A stretch of DNA of 64,000 nucleotides from Clostridia bacterium (GTDB taxonomy: Bacteria > Bacillota > Clostridia > Oscillospirales > Acutalibacteraceae): contig JAGAKX010000058.1 in assembly GCA_017625435.1 (NCBI GenBank), positions 1 through 64,000 on the forward strand, written 5' to 3'. The notes under the pieces are model-generated. The model did not search any database. It was not told the origin of the DNA and saw only the letters and a list, made by a program, of their open reading frames with translations. The position numbers and the translations under genes are program-made. Positions 8,902 through 16,560 of this stretch are shown piece after piece. Numbering within the stretch: the first letter of the stretch is position 1; each line of letters begins with the position of its first letter.

Positions 8902-9042
8902 CTTCTTAATAATAACCTTTGCGTTGGGACATATCTGCTTTGATCTGAAGAGGTCTTCAAACTCAGGTGTGCCGATTTTCATAGCCTTTGTGTACTCTGT
9001 CTTTGATACGATGATTTCTCTCTTTGTTTCATTAATAAACAT
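8845..9042 (-). CDS. Small element-encoded protein of unknown function
   Basis: 65 aa (MFINETKREIIVSKTEY...), charged, without signal peptide or membrane segment. I prefer the ATG at 9042, which is preceded by AGAAAGG, over a GTG at 9108 with no ribosome site. Its promoter appears to be the conserved module at 9139-9189. Small proteins convergent with or beside an integrase are often excision factors, but no HTH or other motif supports that here. Confidence 0.6.
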   Translation of the reverse strand: MFINETKREIIVSKTEYTKAMKIGTPEFEDLFRSKQICPNAKVIIKKSNNKNIDIVLCYRQITVS

Positions 9043-9138
9043 AATTTTTACCTTTCTGCGTTCTTTGCTCGCCAGCATATATTTTTTATTTGCGTTTATA
9101 GTCGCCACTATATTTTACTTTTTTTGTTTGGGCTCTTA

Positions 9139-9189
9139 CCCTTACCTTGTGATTATATTATATCATTCAAGCGATTCTCTCGTAGTGTA
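9139..9189 (-). promoter_or_regulatory. Conserved 51-bp promoter module, copy 1
   Basis: On the minus strand: TACACT, exactly 21 bp, TATAAT, then AATCACAAGGTAAGGG. It overlaps the 3' end of the ORF at 9167-9454 and points to the ORF at 8845-9042. Same layout as 9494-9544 and 9678-9728. Confidence 0.65.
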
Positions 9190-9454
9190 TAAATGTTCTT
9201 TCAGGATTATTATCAGATAAAACATTTCTTGCAAGAAAACTGTTAATATGTATCATTTCAAGTTCGTGAAATCTGTTGTAATACTCTTCATCTGATAAGT
9301 ATTCAACTGTTGCCGTAGGATACATTTTTTTGTAGTGTCTGAATAAGATGATTGACTCTGTTCTTTTAGGCTTTCTGATGTCGCGAGCCGCAGTTGCCGA
9401 GACATAAATTGTGTTTGTGTGAATTTCTACGATTACGAGTGATTTTGATTTCAT
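9167..9454 (-). CDS. Small element-encoded protein of unknown function
   Basis: 95 aa, beginning MKSKSLVIVEIHTNTIYVSA. It has a short beta-rich start and a helical C-terminal half (EYLSDEEYYNRFHELEMIH). The ATG at 9454 sits ten bases after AAAGG; an ATG three codons earlier (9463) is too close to that site. No recognised domain, signal peptide or membrane helix. It follows promoter module 2 (9494-9544) and its 3' end runs into module 1. The register and small size are like accessory genes of tiny integrative elements. Confidence 0.6.
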   Translation of the reverse strand: MKSKSLVIVEIHTNTIYVSATAARDIRKPKRTESIILFRHYKKMYPTATVEYLSDEEYYNRFHELEMIHINSFLARNVLSDNNPERTFIHYERIA

Positions 9455-9493
9455 TTTTTTCATTTCCTTTCTTTTCTTCTGGTTAAGGTCTTT

Positions 9494-9544
9494 CCCTTAC
9501 CTTGTGATTACATTGTATCATTTTTGAGTTTTCCTGATGGTGTA
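9494..9544 (-). promoter_or_regulatory. Conserved 51-bp promoter module, copy 2
   Basis: Minus strand: TACACC, 21 bp, TACAAT, then AATCACAAGGTAAGGG, identical to copy 1 over the last 16 bases. It lies 40 bp before the start of the ORF at 9167-9454. Confidence 0.65.
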
Positions 9545-9566
9545 TTTTTGACCTTTCAGGAATTTT

Positions 9567-9647
9567 TCATTTTGCAGATTTCTTGATTCTTCTGATTACT
9601 AACTTACCCATTAAAACAAACTTGATAGTGTAAATCAGATGTTTCAA
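9567..9647 (-). CDS. Possible 26-aa basic hydrophobic peptide
   Basis: A TTG-initiated ORF (LKHLIYTIKFVLMGKLVIRR...) preceded by AAGGCAG and located 31 bp after promoter module 3. Composition is hydrophobic then strongly basic. Its position matches the pattern module-then-ORF seen twice to the left, which is the only support; it may be chance. Confidence 0.25.
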   Translation of the reverse strand: MKHLIYTIKFVLMGKLVIRRIKKSAK

Positions 9648-9677
9648 TTTTTCTGCCTTGTGAGGTTGTTTACCGTT

Positions 9678-9728
9678 CCCTCACCTTGCATCATTATTAT
9701 ACTGTATTCACAATTTTCTCAGAGTGTA
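9678..9728 (-). promoter_or_regulatory. Conserved 51-bp promoter module, copy 3
   Basis: Minus strand: TACACT, 21 bp, TATAAT, then the CAAGGTGAGGG variant of the conserved downstream box. The TACAC box is too far from the -10 to be a sigma-A -35, so it looks like an activator or repressor site. Confidence 0.6.
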
Positions 9729-9770
9729 TAATTGGGTGTGCAGATTTTTGATTAAAGTTTCTGCAAAGAA

Positions 9771-9803
9771 AAGCCTGACACACATATAAAGGTGGTCAGG
9801 CTT
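9771..9803 (-). terminator. Stem-loop, possible weak terminator
   Basis: A 9-bp perfect stem AAGCCTGAC / GTCAGGCTT with a 15-nt loop; on the minus strand it is followed by TTCTTTG, only a modest U-tract. Confidence 0.4.
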
Positions 9804-9867
9804 CTGGCAAAAGTTGAGTTTATCTTGACTGGATTTTAATGAAATTTGTTTAGTTTATGATTGATTC

Positions 9868-9896
9868 TTGACTTTTAGTTCATTCGATTCTATAAT
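9868..9896 (+). promoter_or_regulatory. Strong outward promoter at the right end of the element
   Basis: TTGACT, 17-bp spacer, TATAAT. No ORF follows before the displaced gene tail at 10042. In a circularised element this promoter would face across the joined att site toward the integrase. The rest of 9804-10041 holds no credible ORF. Confidence 0.65.
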
Positions 9897-9997
9897 GTGG
9901 ATGCTAAATACGTGATGGGCACTTTGTTTCTGTTTAATGATGTGTCTATATTGTTTATTAAAGTATTAAAAAAAGGCTTCAGTTCCCGTGATTCCGA

Positions 9998-10036
9998 GCC
10001 TCTGCAACGCAGAGGCGAGAAACAAGCATCGCTTGT
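9998..10036. repeat. Two tight hairpins beside the right att site
   Basis: GCCTCTGC-aac-GCAGAGGC (9998-10016) and ACAAGC-atc-GCTTGT (10022-10036), each a perfect stem with a three-base loop, end six bases before the duplicated gene tail. They may be recombinase arm sites or cruciforms. Confidence 0.45.
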
Positions 10037-10041
10037 ATGTA

Positions 10042-10131
10042 GAAATGATGGGACTTATAGGTGCCGGTAACAACCCCATGGTTGGTATGACAGTTGCATG
10101 TGCAGTTGCTATCGAAGAAGCTTCCAAGTAA
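10042..10131 (+). pseudogene. Displaced 3' end of the GGGtGRT gene (attR-like)
   Basis: An in-frame fragment encoding the last 29 residues of the GGGtGRT protein plus stop, identical in amino acids to 7823-7912 but differing at about ten synonymous sites. It has no start codon or ribosome site. It is followed at 10167 by a terminator that suits the original operon. Confidence 0.85.
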
Positions 10132-10166
10132 TCAGAAGTATTCTGTACAGAAATTAATTAAAATTT

Positions 10167-10197
10167 CCCCTGTCCGTTTTCGGGCAGGGGATTTTTT
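10167..10197 (+). terminator. Intrinsic terminator (original GGGtGRT operon end)
   Basis: CCCCTGTCCG-tttt-CGGGCAGGGG (one G.T pair) followed by ATTTTTT. Confidence 0.9.
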
Positions 10198-10299
10198 CTG
10201 ATTATTTTTTCAACTGTTTAAGAGATTCAGGCATATTAATTTTCTGCACGAACCCCTTATTATTGTTTTATGCGGTGTTTGCTTTTTTACAGTTCCGTT

Positions 10300-11985
10300 T
10301 TATTTTTTCCAATTTTTAGGATCCTCAAGACCGACTGCGGCACGAAGGATGAGTCTTGCATCGGATGAGGTAACCTGTCCGTCTCCATCCGCATCGGCAG
10401 ATTTTTGCTGAGCCTCGGTGAGTGTATCAAGACCGACTGCTGCACGGAGTGATGCCCTTGCATCGGATGCGGTAATTTGTCCGTCGCCGTCAACGTCCCC
10501 CAATTTATCAAAAGCACCACCATCGGAAGTGTCTTCGTCATAATGAAGATTTGCACCCAAAAGGCTTTCGTTCCAGGTGCCTACAACAATCTGTTTCCAC
10601 TGCTTTTCCGTACCGCTGAAATATACATCGGTAAGGTTGTTATTGTCGATGAATGCCGCATCACCTATGCTCGTGACACTTTTCGGTATAGTTATTTCAG
10701 CAAGGCTGCTGCAACCGTAAAATGTGCCGCCGCTGATACTTGTAACACCTTCGGGAATGATGATAGCCGTAAGACCGCTGCAGCATTCAAATGCATTAGG
10801 GCCGATACTGCTTACGCTTTTCGGTATAGTGATGCCCGTGAGACCGCTGCAATTTCTGAAAGCGCTGTCTTCGATTGCTTTTGTGCCTTCTTTTATTGTG
10901 TATTCACCGGACACCTCATTCTTTACGGTCACCAGACGATTATTTATATAAAATGCATCGTTTTCCCAGTTTTTCTCATTTTTGTAATAACCGGTATTAT
11001 AAAAAGCAGAGTATCCGATACTTGTGACACCATCGGGAACATTTATATCCGTAAGTTTCTCACAATCACAAAATGCAAACAACCCTATGGTTGTAACACT
11101 TTCCGGGATTGTTACACTTGCAAGACTGCTACAGCCGTAAAATGCCTCATTCTCTATACTTGTGACGCTGTCGGGAATAGTAATACTCTTAAGACTGCTG
11201 CAATTACGGAAGCAGCCCATACTTATGCTTGTAACACCTTGGGGGATGGTGATGCTTGCAAGTTTAGAGCAACCGTAAAATGCACTACTTCCGATACTTA
11301 TAACACTTTTTGGAACAGCAATGCTTGTAAGCTTACCGCAACCGTAAAATGCACCACTTCCGATACTTTTAACACCTTTTGGAACAGCAATGCTTGTAAG
11401 CTTACCGCAATCTCTGAATGCACCGACTCCGATGATTGTGACACCTTCGGGGATAGTCACATCCGTAAGATTTCCGCAGTCTGCAAAAGCATTTGTTGCT
11501 ATTGTTTTTGTTCCGGCTTTAATTTTATACTTGCCGGATAAATCAGTTTTTGCACAAATAAGATGCTTTCCGATATAAAGCACACTGTTTGACCAATTTG
11601 CAAAATCATTATAATATGCGGTATTGGCAAATGCTCCGGCTCCGATAATAATTTCATCGGGGAGTGTAATGGTTTCAAGAGCAGAGCAATCAGAAAATGC
11701 ATAACTTCCAATGATTGTAACACTCTTGGGGATAGTGATGCTTATGAGACCGTGACGATTATAAAATGCATAGGAACCGATTTCCGTAACCGGATATCCG
11801 CCGAGAGTTGAGGGGATTGTAATTTTTTCGTTACCTGAGGAGCCATAGCCTACTATTGTTGCTTTTCCGTCAGATACCTCATAGGTATAATCACCTTCTG
11901 TTTCTGCAAATACTGACATAGGAAGGACTGAAAAAATCAGCATTGCAGCCAGAAGAATTGCAAAACTTCGTTTTACTGTTTTCAT
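10300..11985 (-). CDS. Secreted BspA-type leucine-rich-repeat protein with dockerin
   Basis: 561 aa. Signal peptide at 1-27 (ends SVFAET). Residues about 45-475 are a dozen or so LRR_5/BspA repeats of about 23 residues with the pattern 'IxxxAFxxCxxLxxIxIPxxVTxI', interrupted by two longer units containing NW and YYxN. Residues about 495-561 are two dockerin-type repeats (GDVDGDGQITASDAR and ADADGDGQVTSSDAR). BspA-like repeats mediate adhesion and protein binding; the dockerin suggests attachment to a cohesin scaffold. Start ATG after AGGAGGT. Its dockerin is clearly homologous to those of 1858-5214 and 31296-32108. Confidence 0.92.
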   Translation of the reverse strand: MKTVKRSFAILLAAMLIFSVLPMSVFAETEGDYTYEVSDGKATIVGYGSSGNEKITIPSTLGGYPVTEIGSYAFYNRHGLISITIPKSVTIIGSYAFSDCSALETITLPDEIIIGAGAFANTAYYNDFANWSNSVLYIGKHLICAKTDLSGKYKIKAGTKTIATNAFADCGNLTDVTIPEGVTIIGVGAFRDCGKLTSIAVPKGVKSIGSGAFYGCGKLTSIAVPKSVISIGSSAFYGCSKLASITIPQGVTSISMGCFRNCSSLKSITIPDSVTSIENEAFYGCSSLASVTIPESVTTIGLFAFCDCEKLTDINVPDGVTSIGYSAFYNTGYYKNEKNWENDAFYINNRLVTVKNEVSGEYTIKEGTKAIEDSAFRNCSGLTGITIPKSVSSIGPNAFECCSGLTAIIIPEGVTSISGGTFYGCSSLAEITIPKSVTSIGDAAFIDNNNLTDVYFSGTEKQWKQIVVGTWNESLLGANLHYDEDTSDGGAFDKLGDVDGDGQITASDARASLRAAVGLDTLTEAQQKSADADGDGQVTSSDARLILRAAVGLEDPKNWKK

Positions 11986-12067
11986 AAAACTTTACCTCCT
12001 GAAATCAAAAGTATACATAAGTCAAAAGTCACTAAACTGACATAGTATCGGTCTATGACACAATTTT

Positions 12068-12096
12068 ATTTTACTATAAGAGAACAACTTTTTCAA
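12068..12096 (-). promoter_or_regulatory. Promoter of the LRR/dockerin gene
   Basis: Minus strand TTGAAA, 17 bp, TAAAAT, about 85 bp before the start codon at 11985. Confidence 0.65.
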
Positions 12097-12175
12097 GAAA
12101 AAAAATAAATTGCAAGTGAACTCTTAAAAACCTCACAAACAATTCTGTTTTTCTTTTATCGTATGTTTTTGATTC

Positions 12176-12204
12176 TTGAATCAAGTCCGTAGTTACGGTA
12201 TAAT
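12176..12204 (+). promoter_or_regulatory. Promoter of the GH116-type gene
   Basis: TTGAAT, 17 bp, TATAAT, ending 28 bp before the ATG at 12233. An apparent TTG start at 12176 coincides with this -35 box and is therefore not used as a start. Confidence 0.8.
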
Positions 12205-12232
12205 AGGGATATATAAAGGGGGAGAATTTATT

Positions 12233-14689
12233 ATGGCAAAGATTGTTACAACGAAGACACATACGAGCGGTATTGCCTTGGGCGGAATCGGAGCCGGCAG
12301 TATTGAGCTTTTTCCGGACGGTGAGTTTCACTCCTGGCTTATTGCCAATCAGCCGAGAATCTCTGAGGTCTGCTTTGAGAGGAAGGCTGATGACGGTGAA
12401 GGCAGTACGGGTGCACTTTCTTTTTATGTAAGAGAAAAGAAGGCTGAAGGTAAGCCTGTTGTCCGAAAGCTCGGAATGAAGACCGATGCCGATGATTTTA
12501 CCTACCGTATGTTTTCCTGGAATAAGCCCGTGGAGAAAATAGAATTTGACGGCAGATTTCCCGTCTGCGACATAAATTATGTTGACAGCGCATTGTCCTG
12601 TAAGCTCAGTCTTAAAGCGGTGTCGCCCTTTGTCCCCCATAACAGCGACATATCGGCAACACCGGGCTTTTATATGGATTTTACCGCAGAAAATCCAACA
12701 GACAGCGAGATGCATATAAGCCTCTTAGGTACCCTTGTGCCTGATGTTGCAAACAAAAATGAGGGAAACAAGAATTCTCTTCACGCTGTCGGTGACGGGG
12801 TCGCAATTCACATAGAGCCGCAAGCCCCCTCAGACTCCCCTTCCTGCGGAAATCTCTGCTTTTCCCTGGGCGGTGAGGGTAAAAAGTCATATATCACGGG
12901 TGAATACTACCGTTTTATAAGGGAATATATAGCAAGCTCTGAACTTGGGGTATCGCAGGAATCCGTTCTGTTCGGCTTCAGAGAAAAGGGAAGCCTTCCC
13001 GACAGTAAGGTCGGAACAAAGCCCCAATCTGTTCCTAATGATTTCTCGAAGCTGAGTGATGATGAGCTTGACGCACTGTTCAAAGCGCATTCCGAATATC
13101 CCTTCGCAGATTCCCTGCTGAGCCGAATACGCCACACTAAGCCTGACTTTCCCGCTTCAAGAGAAGAGAAAATCAATTTCTTCGGCTGTGATGAGGATTT
13201 CAGAAGAGGGGAAGATTTCGGTGCCTGTGCTCTTTGCTCCGAAATTATACTGAAGCCCGGCGAAAAGAAAAACATCCGCTTTATTCTCACCTGGTACTTC
13301 CCCAATCACTATGCTTCGGACGGTGAGAAAATCGGACATTATTATGAAAATCTTTATAAAAGCTCCCTTGATGCAAACAAAGCACTTGCACAAGGCTATG
13401 ACAGTATTTTTAAGTCCGCTGTCGGTTTTTCGGAGCTTCTTTACCATACTGATTTACCTGAAATTTATCCCGATGCGTGGTCTTCCAATATTTCACAGAT
13501 AATAAAGGATTCCGTTTATCTTAAAAACGGCAATTTCGGTCTGTGGGAGGGGCTCGGCTACTGCGGACTTCACACCACAGATATAACCTATCACGCATCA
13601 TTTTCTCTTATATCCCTTTTCCCCGATTTACAGAAAAAGCAGATGCGAATGGGTGCAGTTTATCAGCGTGAAGACGGCAGAGTGCATCACAGCTTCAAGC
13701 CTGATATGAAGTGCTCGGACAACGGCTTCGACAGAGTAGACCTTAATATGCAATTCGTTCTGATGGTGCTTCGGGACTTCCTTTTTACCGGTGACAGAGA
13801 GTATCTTTTATCCTTGTGGGATAACGTAAAAAGGGCTATGGCTTCCACAGGAGAGCTTGACACAAACTCTGACGGTCTTCCCGATTACGGTACAAGACGC
13901 AACACCTACGATGCGTGGAATTTCTCGGGCACACCCGTGTATATTTCGGTTCTGTGGTTGGCGGCTCTTAAAGCAGGCATAATTATGGCTGACAGATTGG
14001 AAGACAAGGAATACTCCGACAAATGGAGCGAAACACTCGAAAAGGGCAAAGCTGCCCTTGAGGAAAAGCTCTGGAACGGTGAATATTATAACCTCTGGAG
14101 AAACAACAGCGAAACCGACGAATCTCTTATGACTGACCAGCTGGACGGAGAATGGTTTTTAAGAATGACGGGGCTTGAGGGTAATATTCCCGATGAAAGA
14201 GTACGTGCGGTGCTTGACTTTATTTTCCGTAATAATTTCGACGCTGAGCAGGGACTTGTCAATGCTACGGTGCCAAAAGGCAAGAAGACGACTATTGATA
14301 CATACAATAACTGTCAGACAATTGCCGTGTGGACGGGTATCGGCTACGCATTTTCAGCTCTCGCTATGGCTTTGGGAGCAAATGAAATATCGGATACTGT
14401 TATAGGGTCGATTCACAGCAATCAGCTGAGATTCGGTGCCTTCTGGGACCATTGGGAATGCGGACATCACTATACCCGTCCAATGTCCAGCTGGAGCACA
14501 CTTATTGCGGCTTCGGGAATGGCGGTGGACTTTGAAAACAAAAAGCTTTCCTTCAGTCCTGCAGCCGAAAGCATCACCTTCCCCCTTGTTTTACCGGGTA
14601 TTCTTGCAAAGATAAGCATTTCCGACGGTAAATGCGATATCACCTGCATCAGCGGTGATTTCAGCGGTTGGGATATAAGTGTGAAGTAA
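12233..14689 (+). CDS. GH116-family (GBA2-like) glycoside hydrolase
   Basis: 818 aa, no signal peptide. The N-terminal block GIALGGIGAGSIELFPDGEF is the hallmark of the GBA2 N-terminal beta-sandwich. The C-terminal (alpha/alpha)6 domain (DUF608-like) shows FGLWEGLGYCGLHTTDI, DSDGLPDYGT-like NSDGLPDYGTRRNTYDAW, LWNGEYYNLW and the final HYTRPMSSWS. In characterised GH116 enzymes the acid/base is the Asp of a TYDxW motif, present here; the WEG glutamate is a plausible nucleophile. Members cleave beta-glucosides, beta-xylosides or N-acetylglucosaminides; the substrate is not resolved. Start set at 12233 by GGGGGAG. A GPH sugar symporter lies 2 kb away on the other strand. Confidence 0.87.
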   Translation: MAKIVTTKTHTSGIALGGIGAGSIELFPDGEFHSWLIANQPRISEVCFERKADDGEGSTGALSFYVREKKAEGKPVVRKLGMKTDADDFTYRMFSWNKPVEKIEFDGRFPVCDINYVDSALSCKLSLKAVSPFVPHNSDISATPGFYMDFTAENPTDSEMHISLLGTLVPDVANKNEGNKNSLHAVGDGVAIHIEPQAPSDSPSCGNLCFSLGGEGKKSYITGEYYRFIREYIASSELGVSQESVLFGFREKGSLPDSKVGTKPQSVPNDFSKLSDDELDALFKAHSEYPFADSLLSRIRHTKPDFPASREEKINFFGCDEDFRRGEDFGACALCSEIILKPGEKKNIRFILTWYFPNHYASDGEKIGHYYENLYKSSLDANKALAQGYDSIFKSAVGFSELLYHTDLPEIYPDAWSSNISQIIKDSVYLKNGNFGLWEGLGYCGLHTTDITYHASFSLISLFPDLQKKQMRMGAVYQREDGRVHHSFKPDMKCSDNGFDRVDLNMQFVLMVLRDFLFTGDREYLLSLWDNVKRAMASTGELDTNSDGLPDYGTRRNTYDAWNFSGTPVYISVLWLAALKAGIIMADRLEDKEYSDKWSETLEKGKAALEEKLWNGEYYNLWRNNSETDESLMTDQLDGEWFLRMTGLEGNIPDERVRAVLDFIFRNNFDAEQGLVNATVPKGKKTTIDTYNNCQTIAVWTGIGYAFSALAMALGANEISDTVIGSIHSNQLRFGAFWDHWECGHHYTRPMSSWSTLIAASGMAVDFENKKLSFSPAAESITFPLVLPGILAKISISDGKCDITCISGDFSGWDISVK

Positions 14690-14766
14690 CAGGCAGGAAA
14701 AGTTTATGTTTATTGACTATTTTCAGAATATACTGTATTATTGAGAAAATGAAAGGAGAGAAAATT

Positions 14767-15648
14767 ATGGAAAAGCTTTTTAGTTTATTTATGGCGTTTA
14801 TGATGGGAATTATCGGCGGATGGTTTACTCCCGTGACCGTTCTTCCCGAGGCACAGATACCGGAAACCGCAGAAACTGCTGAGCTTACAATTATGACATT
14901 TAATGTTTATATAAAGGGCTCCGGCGAAAAAAGTCCCGAAAACAGAACCGATGAGGTGGCTGAGACTGTCAGAAATGCCGATCCCGATTCCTTCGGTGTT
15001 CAGGAGGCTGATCCCGACTGGCTGGAAAGACTGTCCGAGGCATTACCCGAGTATTCTTATGCAGGTCACGGCAGAGATAAGGACCTTGGCGGAGAAGCAA
15101 GTGCCGTATTCTATAAAAACGAGAAATATGATTTGGTGTCCGAGGAGACCTTCTGGCTTTCAAAAACTCCCGAAAAGCCCTCAAAGGGCTGGGATGCCTG
15201 GATAAACAGAATCTGCACAGTTGCAGTTCTCCGTGACAAGGAAACAGGCTTCACTTACGCACACTTCAATGCACATTTTGATAATTCGGGCTCCATTTCA
15301 AGAGTAGAGTCAATTGCTCTTATTTCTGAAAAGGCAAGCACCTTTGATATGCCCGTTGTGCTGACAGGCGACCTTAATGCAAAAGAGGGAAACCTTATGT
15401 ATAAGCGTGCCCTTGAAGCAGGCTTTAGAGATACAAAATACCTTGCAGAGGTTTCCGACAGCGGTGCCACATACCACGGTTATATGGGACAGGATAAATT
15501 GAATGACAAGCCCATTGACTATATTTTTGTAAACTCCTACTGCGAAAGCGTTGCAAAATATGATGTAATAACCGAAAAGCTTAACGGAATTTATCCCTCT
15601 GACCACTTCCCCGTTGCTTCAACGCTTAAAATGTATTATGTCAACTGA
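14767..15648 (+). CDS. Secreted endonuclease/exonuclease/phosphatase-family hydrolase
   Basis: 293 aa. An N-terminal hydrophobic segment (residues 1-20) acts as signal or anchor. EEP-fold motifs in order: TFNVYI (Asn), GVQEAD (metal-binding Glu), TGDLNA (Asp and Asn), PIDYIFV and the terminal SDHFP. All catalytic positions look intact. The fold covers nucleases, sphingomyelinases and inositol phosphatases, so the substrate is open; the secreted location argues against DNA repair. The ATG at 14767 follows AAAGGAGAG; the longer in-frame ORF overlaps the upstream gene without a ribosome site. Likely co-transcribed with the GH116 gene. Confidence 0.88.
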   Translation: MEKLFSLFMAFMMGIIGGWFTPVTVLPEAQIPETAETAELTIMTFNVYIKGSGEKSPENRTDEVAETVRNADPDSFGVQEADPDWLERLSEALPEYSYAGHGRDKDLGGEASAVFYKNEKYDLVSEETFWLSKTPEKPSKGWDAWINRICTVAVLRDKETGFTYAHFNAHFDNSGSISRVESIALISEKASTFDMPVVLTGDLNAKEGNLMYKRALEAGFRDTKYLAEVSDSGATYHGYMGQDKLNDKPIDYIFVNSYCESVAKYDVITEKLNGIYPSDHFPVASTLKMYYVN

Positions 15649-15663
15649 CAGACGGTGATTTCG

Positions 15664-16218
15664 GTGACAAAAAAGGAACTGAGAACGGAAATCAAAAACA
15701 GAATAAACGGCTTGTCCGAGGAATATAAAAAGAAAAGCAGTACGGCAATTGCGGAAAATGTCCTTAGCTCCCCCGTTTTTATAAATGCAAAAAGTGTATT
15801 TATATACGTATCAACGGAAAATGAGCCCGACACCTCGGCTGTTATACGGGAAGCCCTTAAAAAGGGAAAGCGTGTTTTTGTGCCGAAATGCCTGCAAAAA
15901 GGCATTATGATTCCGGCTGAAATTTTTCCCGACACGGTTTTTACAAGCGGATATATGGGCATTCCGGAGCCGAAGGAATATGATATAAATACAAGCATAG
16001 CCGGAATTGATTTATCTGTTATACCTTGCCTTTCCGCCAATAAAAAGGGGGATAGACTGGGGCACGGAGCCGGCTTTTACGACAGATTTTTAGCTGCCGT
16101 AAAAACGAAAAAAATGTGCCTTTGCTTCGGAAAAATCCTCTCTGACGATATCCCCACCGACAGCCACGATGTAAAAATGGATTATATTGTAACAGAAAAC
16201 GGAAGTGTAAAAATATAG
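15664..16218 (+). CDS. 5-formyltetrahydrofolate cyclo-ligase
   Basis: 184 aa. Converts 5-formyl-THF to 5,10-methenyl-THF with ATP. The family signature is clear near the C-terminus (DRLGHGAGFYDRFL), preceded by VIPCLSAN, and the N-terminal KKELRTEIKNR helix matches. I set the start at the GTG at 15664 because GGTGAT lies five bases before it; a GTG at 15655 would add three residues but has no ribosome site. It sits 15 bp after the EEP gene and ends just before a MITE-like repeat. Confidence 0.9.
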   Translation: MTKKELRTEIKNRINGLSEEYKKKSSTAIAENVLSSPVFINAKSVFIYVSTENEPDTSAVIREALKKGKRVFVPKCLQKGIMIPAEIFPDTVFTSGYMGIPEPKEYDINTSIAGIDLSVIPCLSANKKGDRLGHGAGFYDRFLAAVKTKKMCLCFGKILSDDIPTDSHDVKMDYIVTENGSVKI

Positions 16219-16328
16219 CTCAAAACCGACAAAAGCTTGTAGAGGATGGCGGTTTTCGGCAATGGAAAAGATAAGCAGGAAAAGTGAAGAAGTTTGTTCC
16301 GGTGAGGCAATGCAGTACACCTAATAAT

Positions 16329-16479
16329 GTAGGGGATGGCGTCCCCGACATCCCGCAAGCAGGAACAAATATTACAGAAGTTACGCCCCCCTGTGACACA
16401 ACATTGTAAAATACCACGGGACAAAAAACAAACAATTTATTTTGCCGGAAACGGGACGTCGAGGACGCCGTCCCCTACA
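16329..16479. repeat. MITE-like element 1 (TGTAGGGG type)
   Basis: 151 bp with about 27-bp terminal inverted repeats, TGTAGGGGATGGCGTCCCCG at the left and its near-complement ending CGTCCCCTACA at the right (three mismatches). The interior holds ACAGAAGTTACGCCCCC, shared with copy 4. No ORF. It fills most of the gap between the cyclo-ligase and the symporter. Confidence 0.8.
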
Positions 16480-16511
16480 CGGCAAAGCAAATAAACAGCA
16501 TAAAAAAACAA

Positions 16512-16542
16512 AAACAGGCATAGATAAATTCTACGCCTGTTT
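16512..16542 (-). terminator. Terminator of the GPH symporter gene
   Basis: Stem AAACAGGCATAG / CTACGCCTGTTT (one mismatch), followed on the minus strand by a long T-rich run. Confidence 0.88.
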
Positions 16543-16560
16543 CTTCTTTATGAGGATAGC

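Larger units (their letters stand above)
7847..10091 (+). mobile_element. Small tyrosine-recombinase element inserted in the GGGtGRT gene
   Basis: About 2.2 kb bounded by the duplicated gene tail. It carries an integrase next to the left end, two or three short minus-strand ORFs and three copies of a 51-bp promoter-like module. It has no visible replication, conjugation or cargo gene, so it is a minimal or decayed element, or a satellite that depends on others. It is more A+T-rich and lacks the host's biased codon use. The layout (recombinase beside an att site that rebuilds the 3' end of the target gene, displaced original tail at the far end followed by the original terminator) is that of integrative islands. 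Confidence 0.75.

Noticed and set aside
9139..9728. CRISPR array from regularly repeated boxes
   Set aside because: Three 51-bp units at unequal distances (355 and 184 bp) with ORFs between; these are promoter modules, not repeat-spacer units.
10477..11541. Long plus-strand ORF opposite the LRR gene
   Set aside because: The repeat structure of the LRR gene creates a stop-free complementary frame; no ribosome site or recognisable protein.
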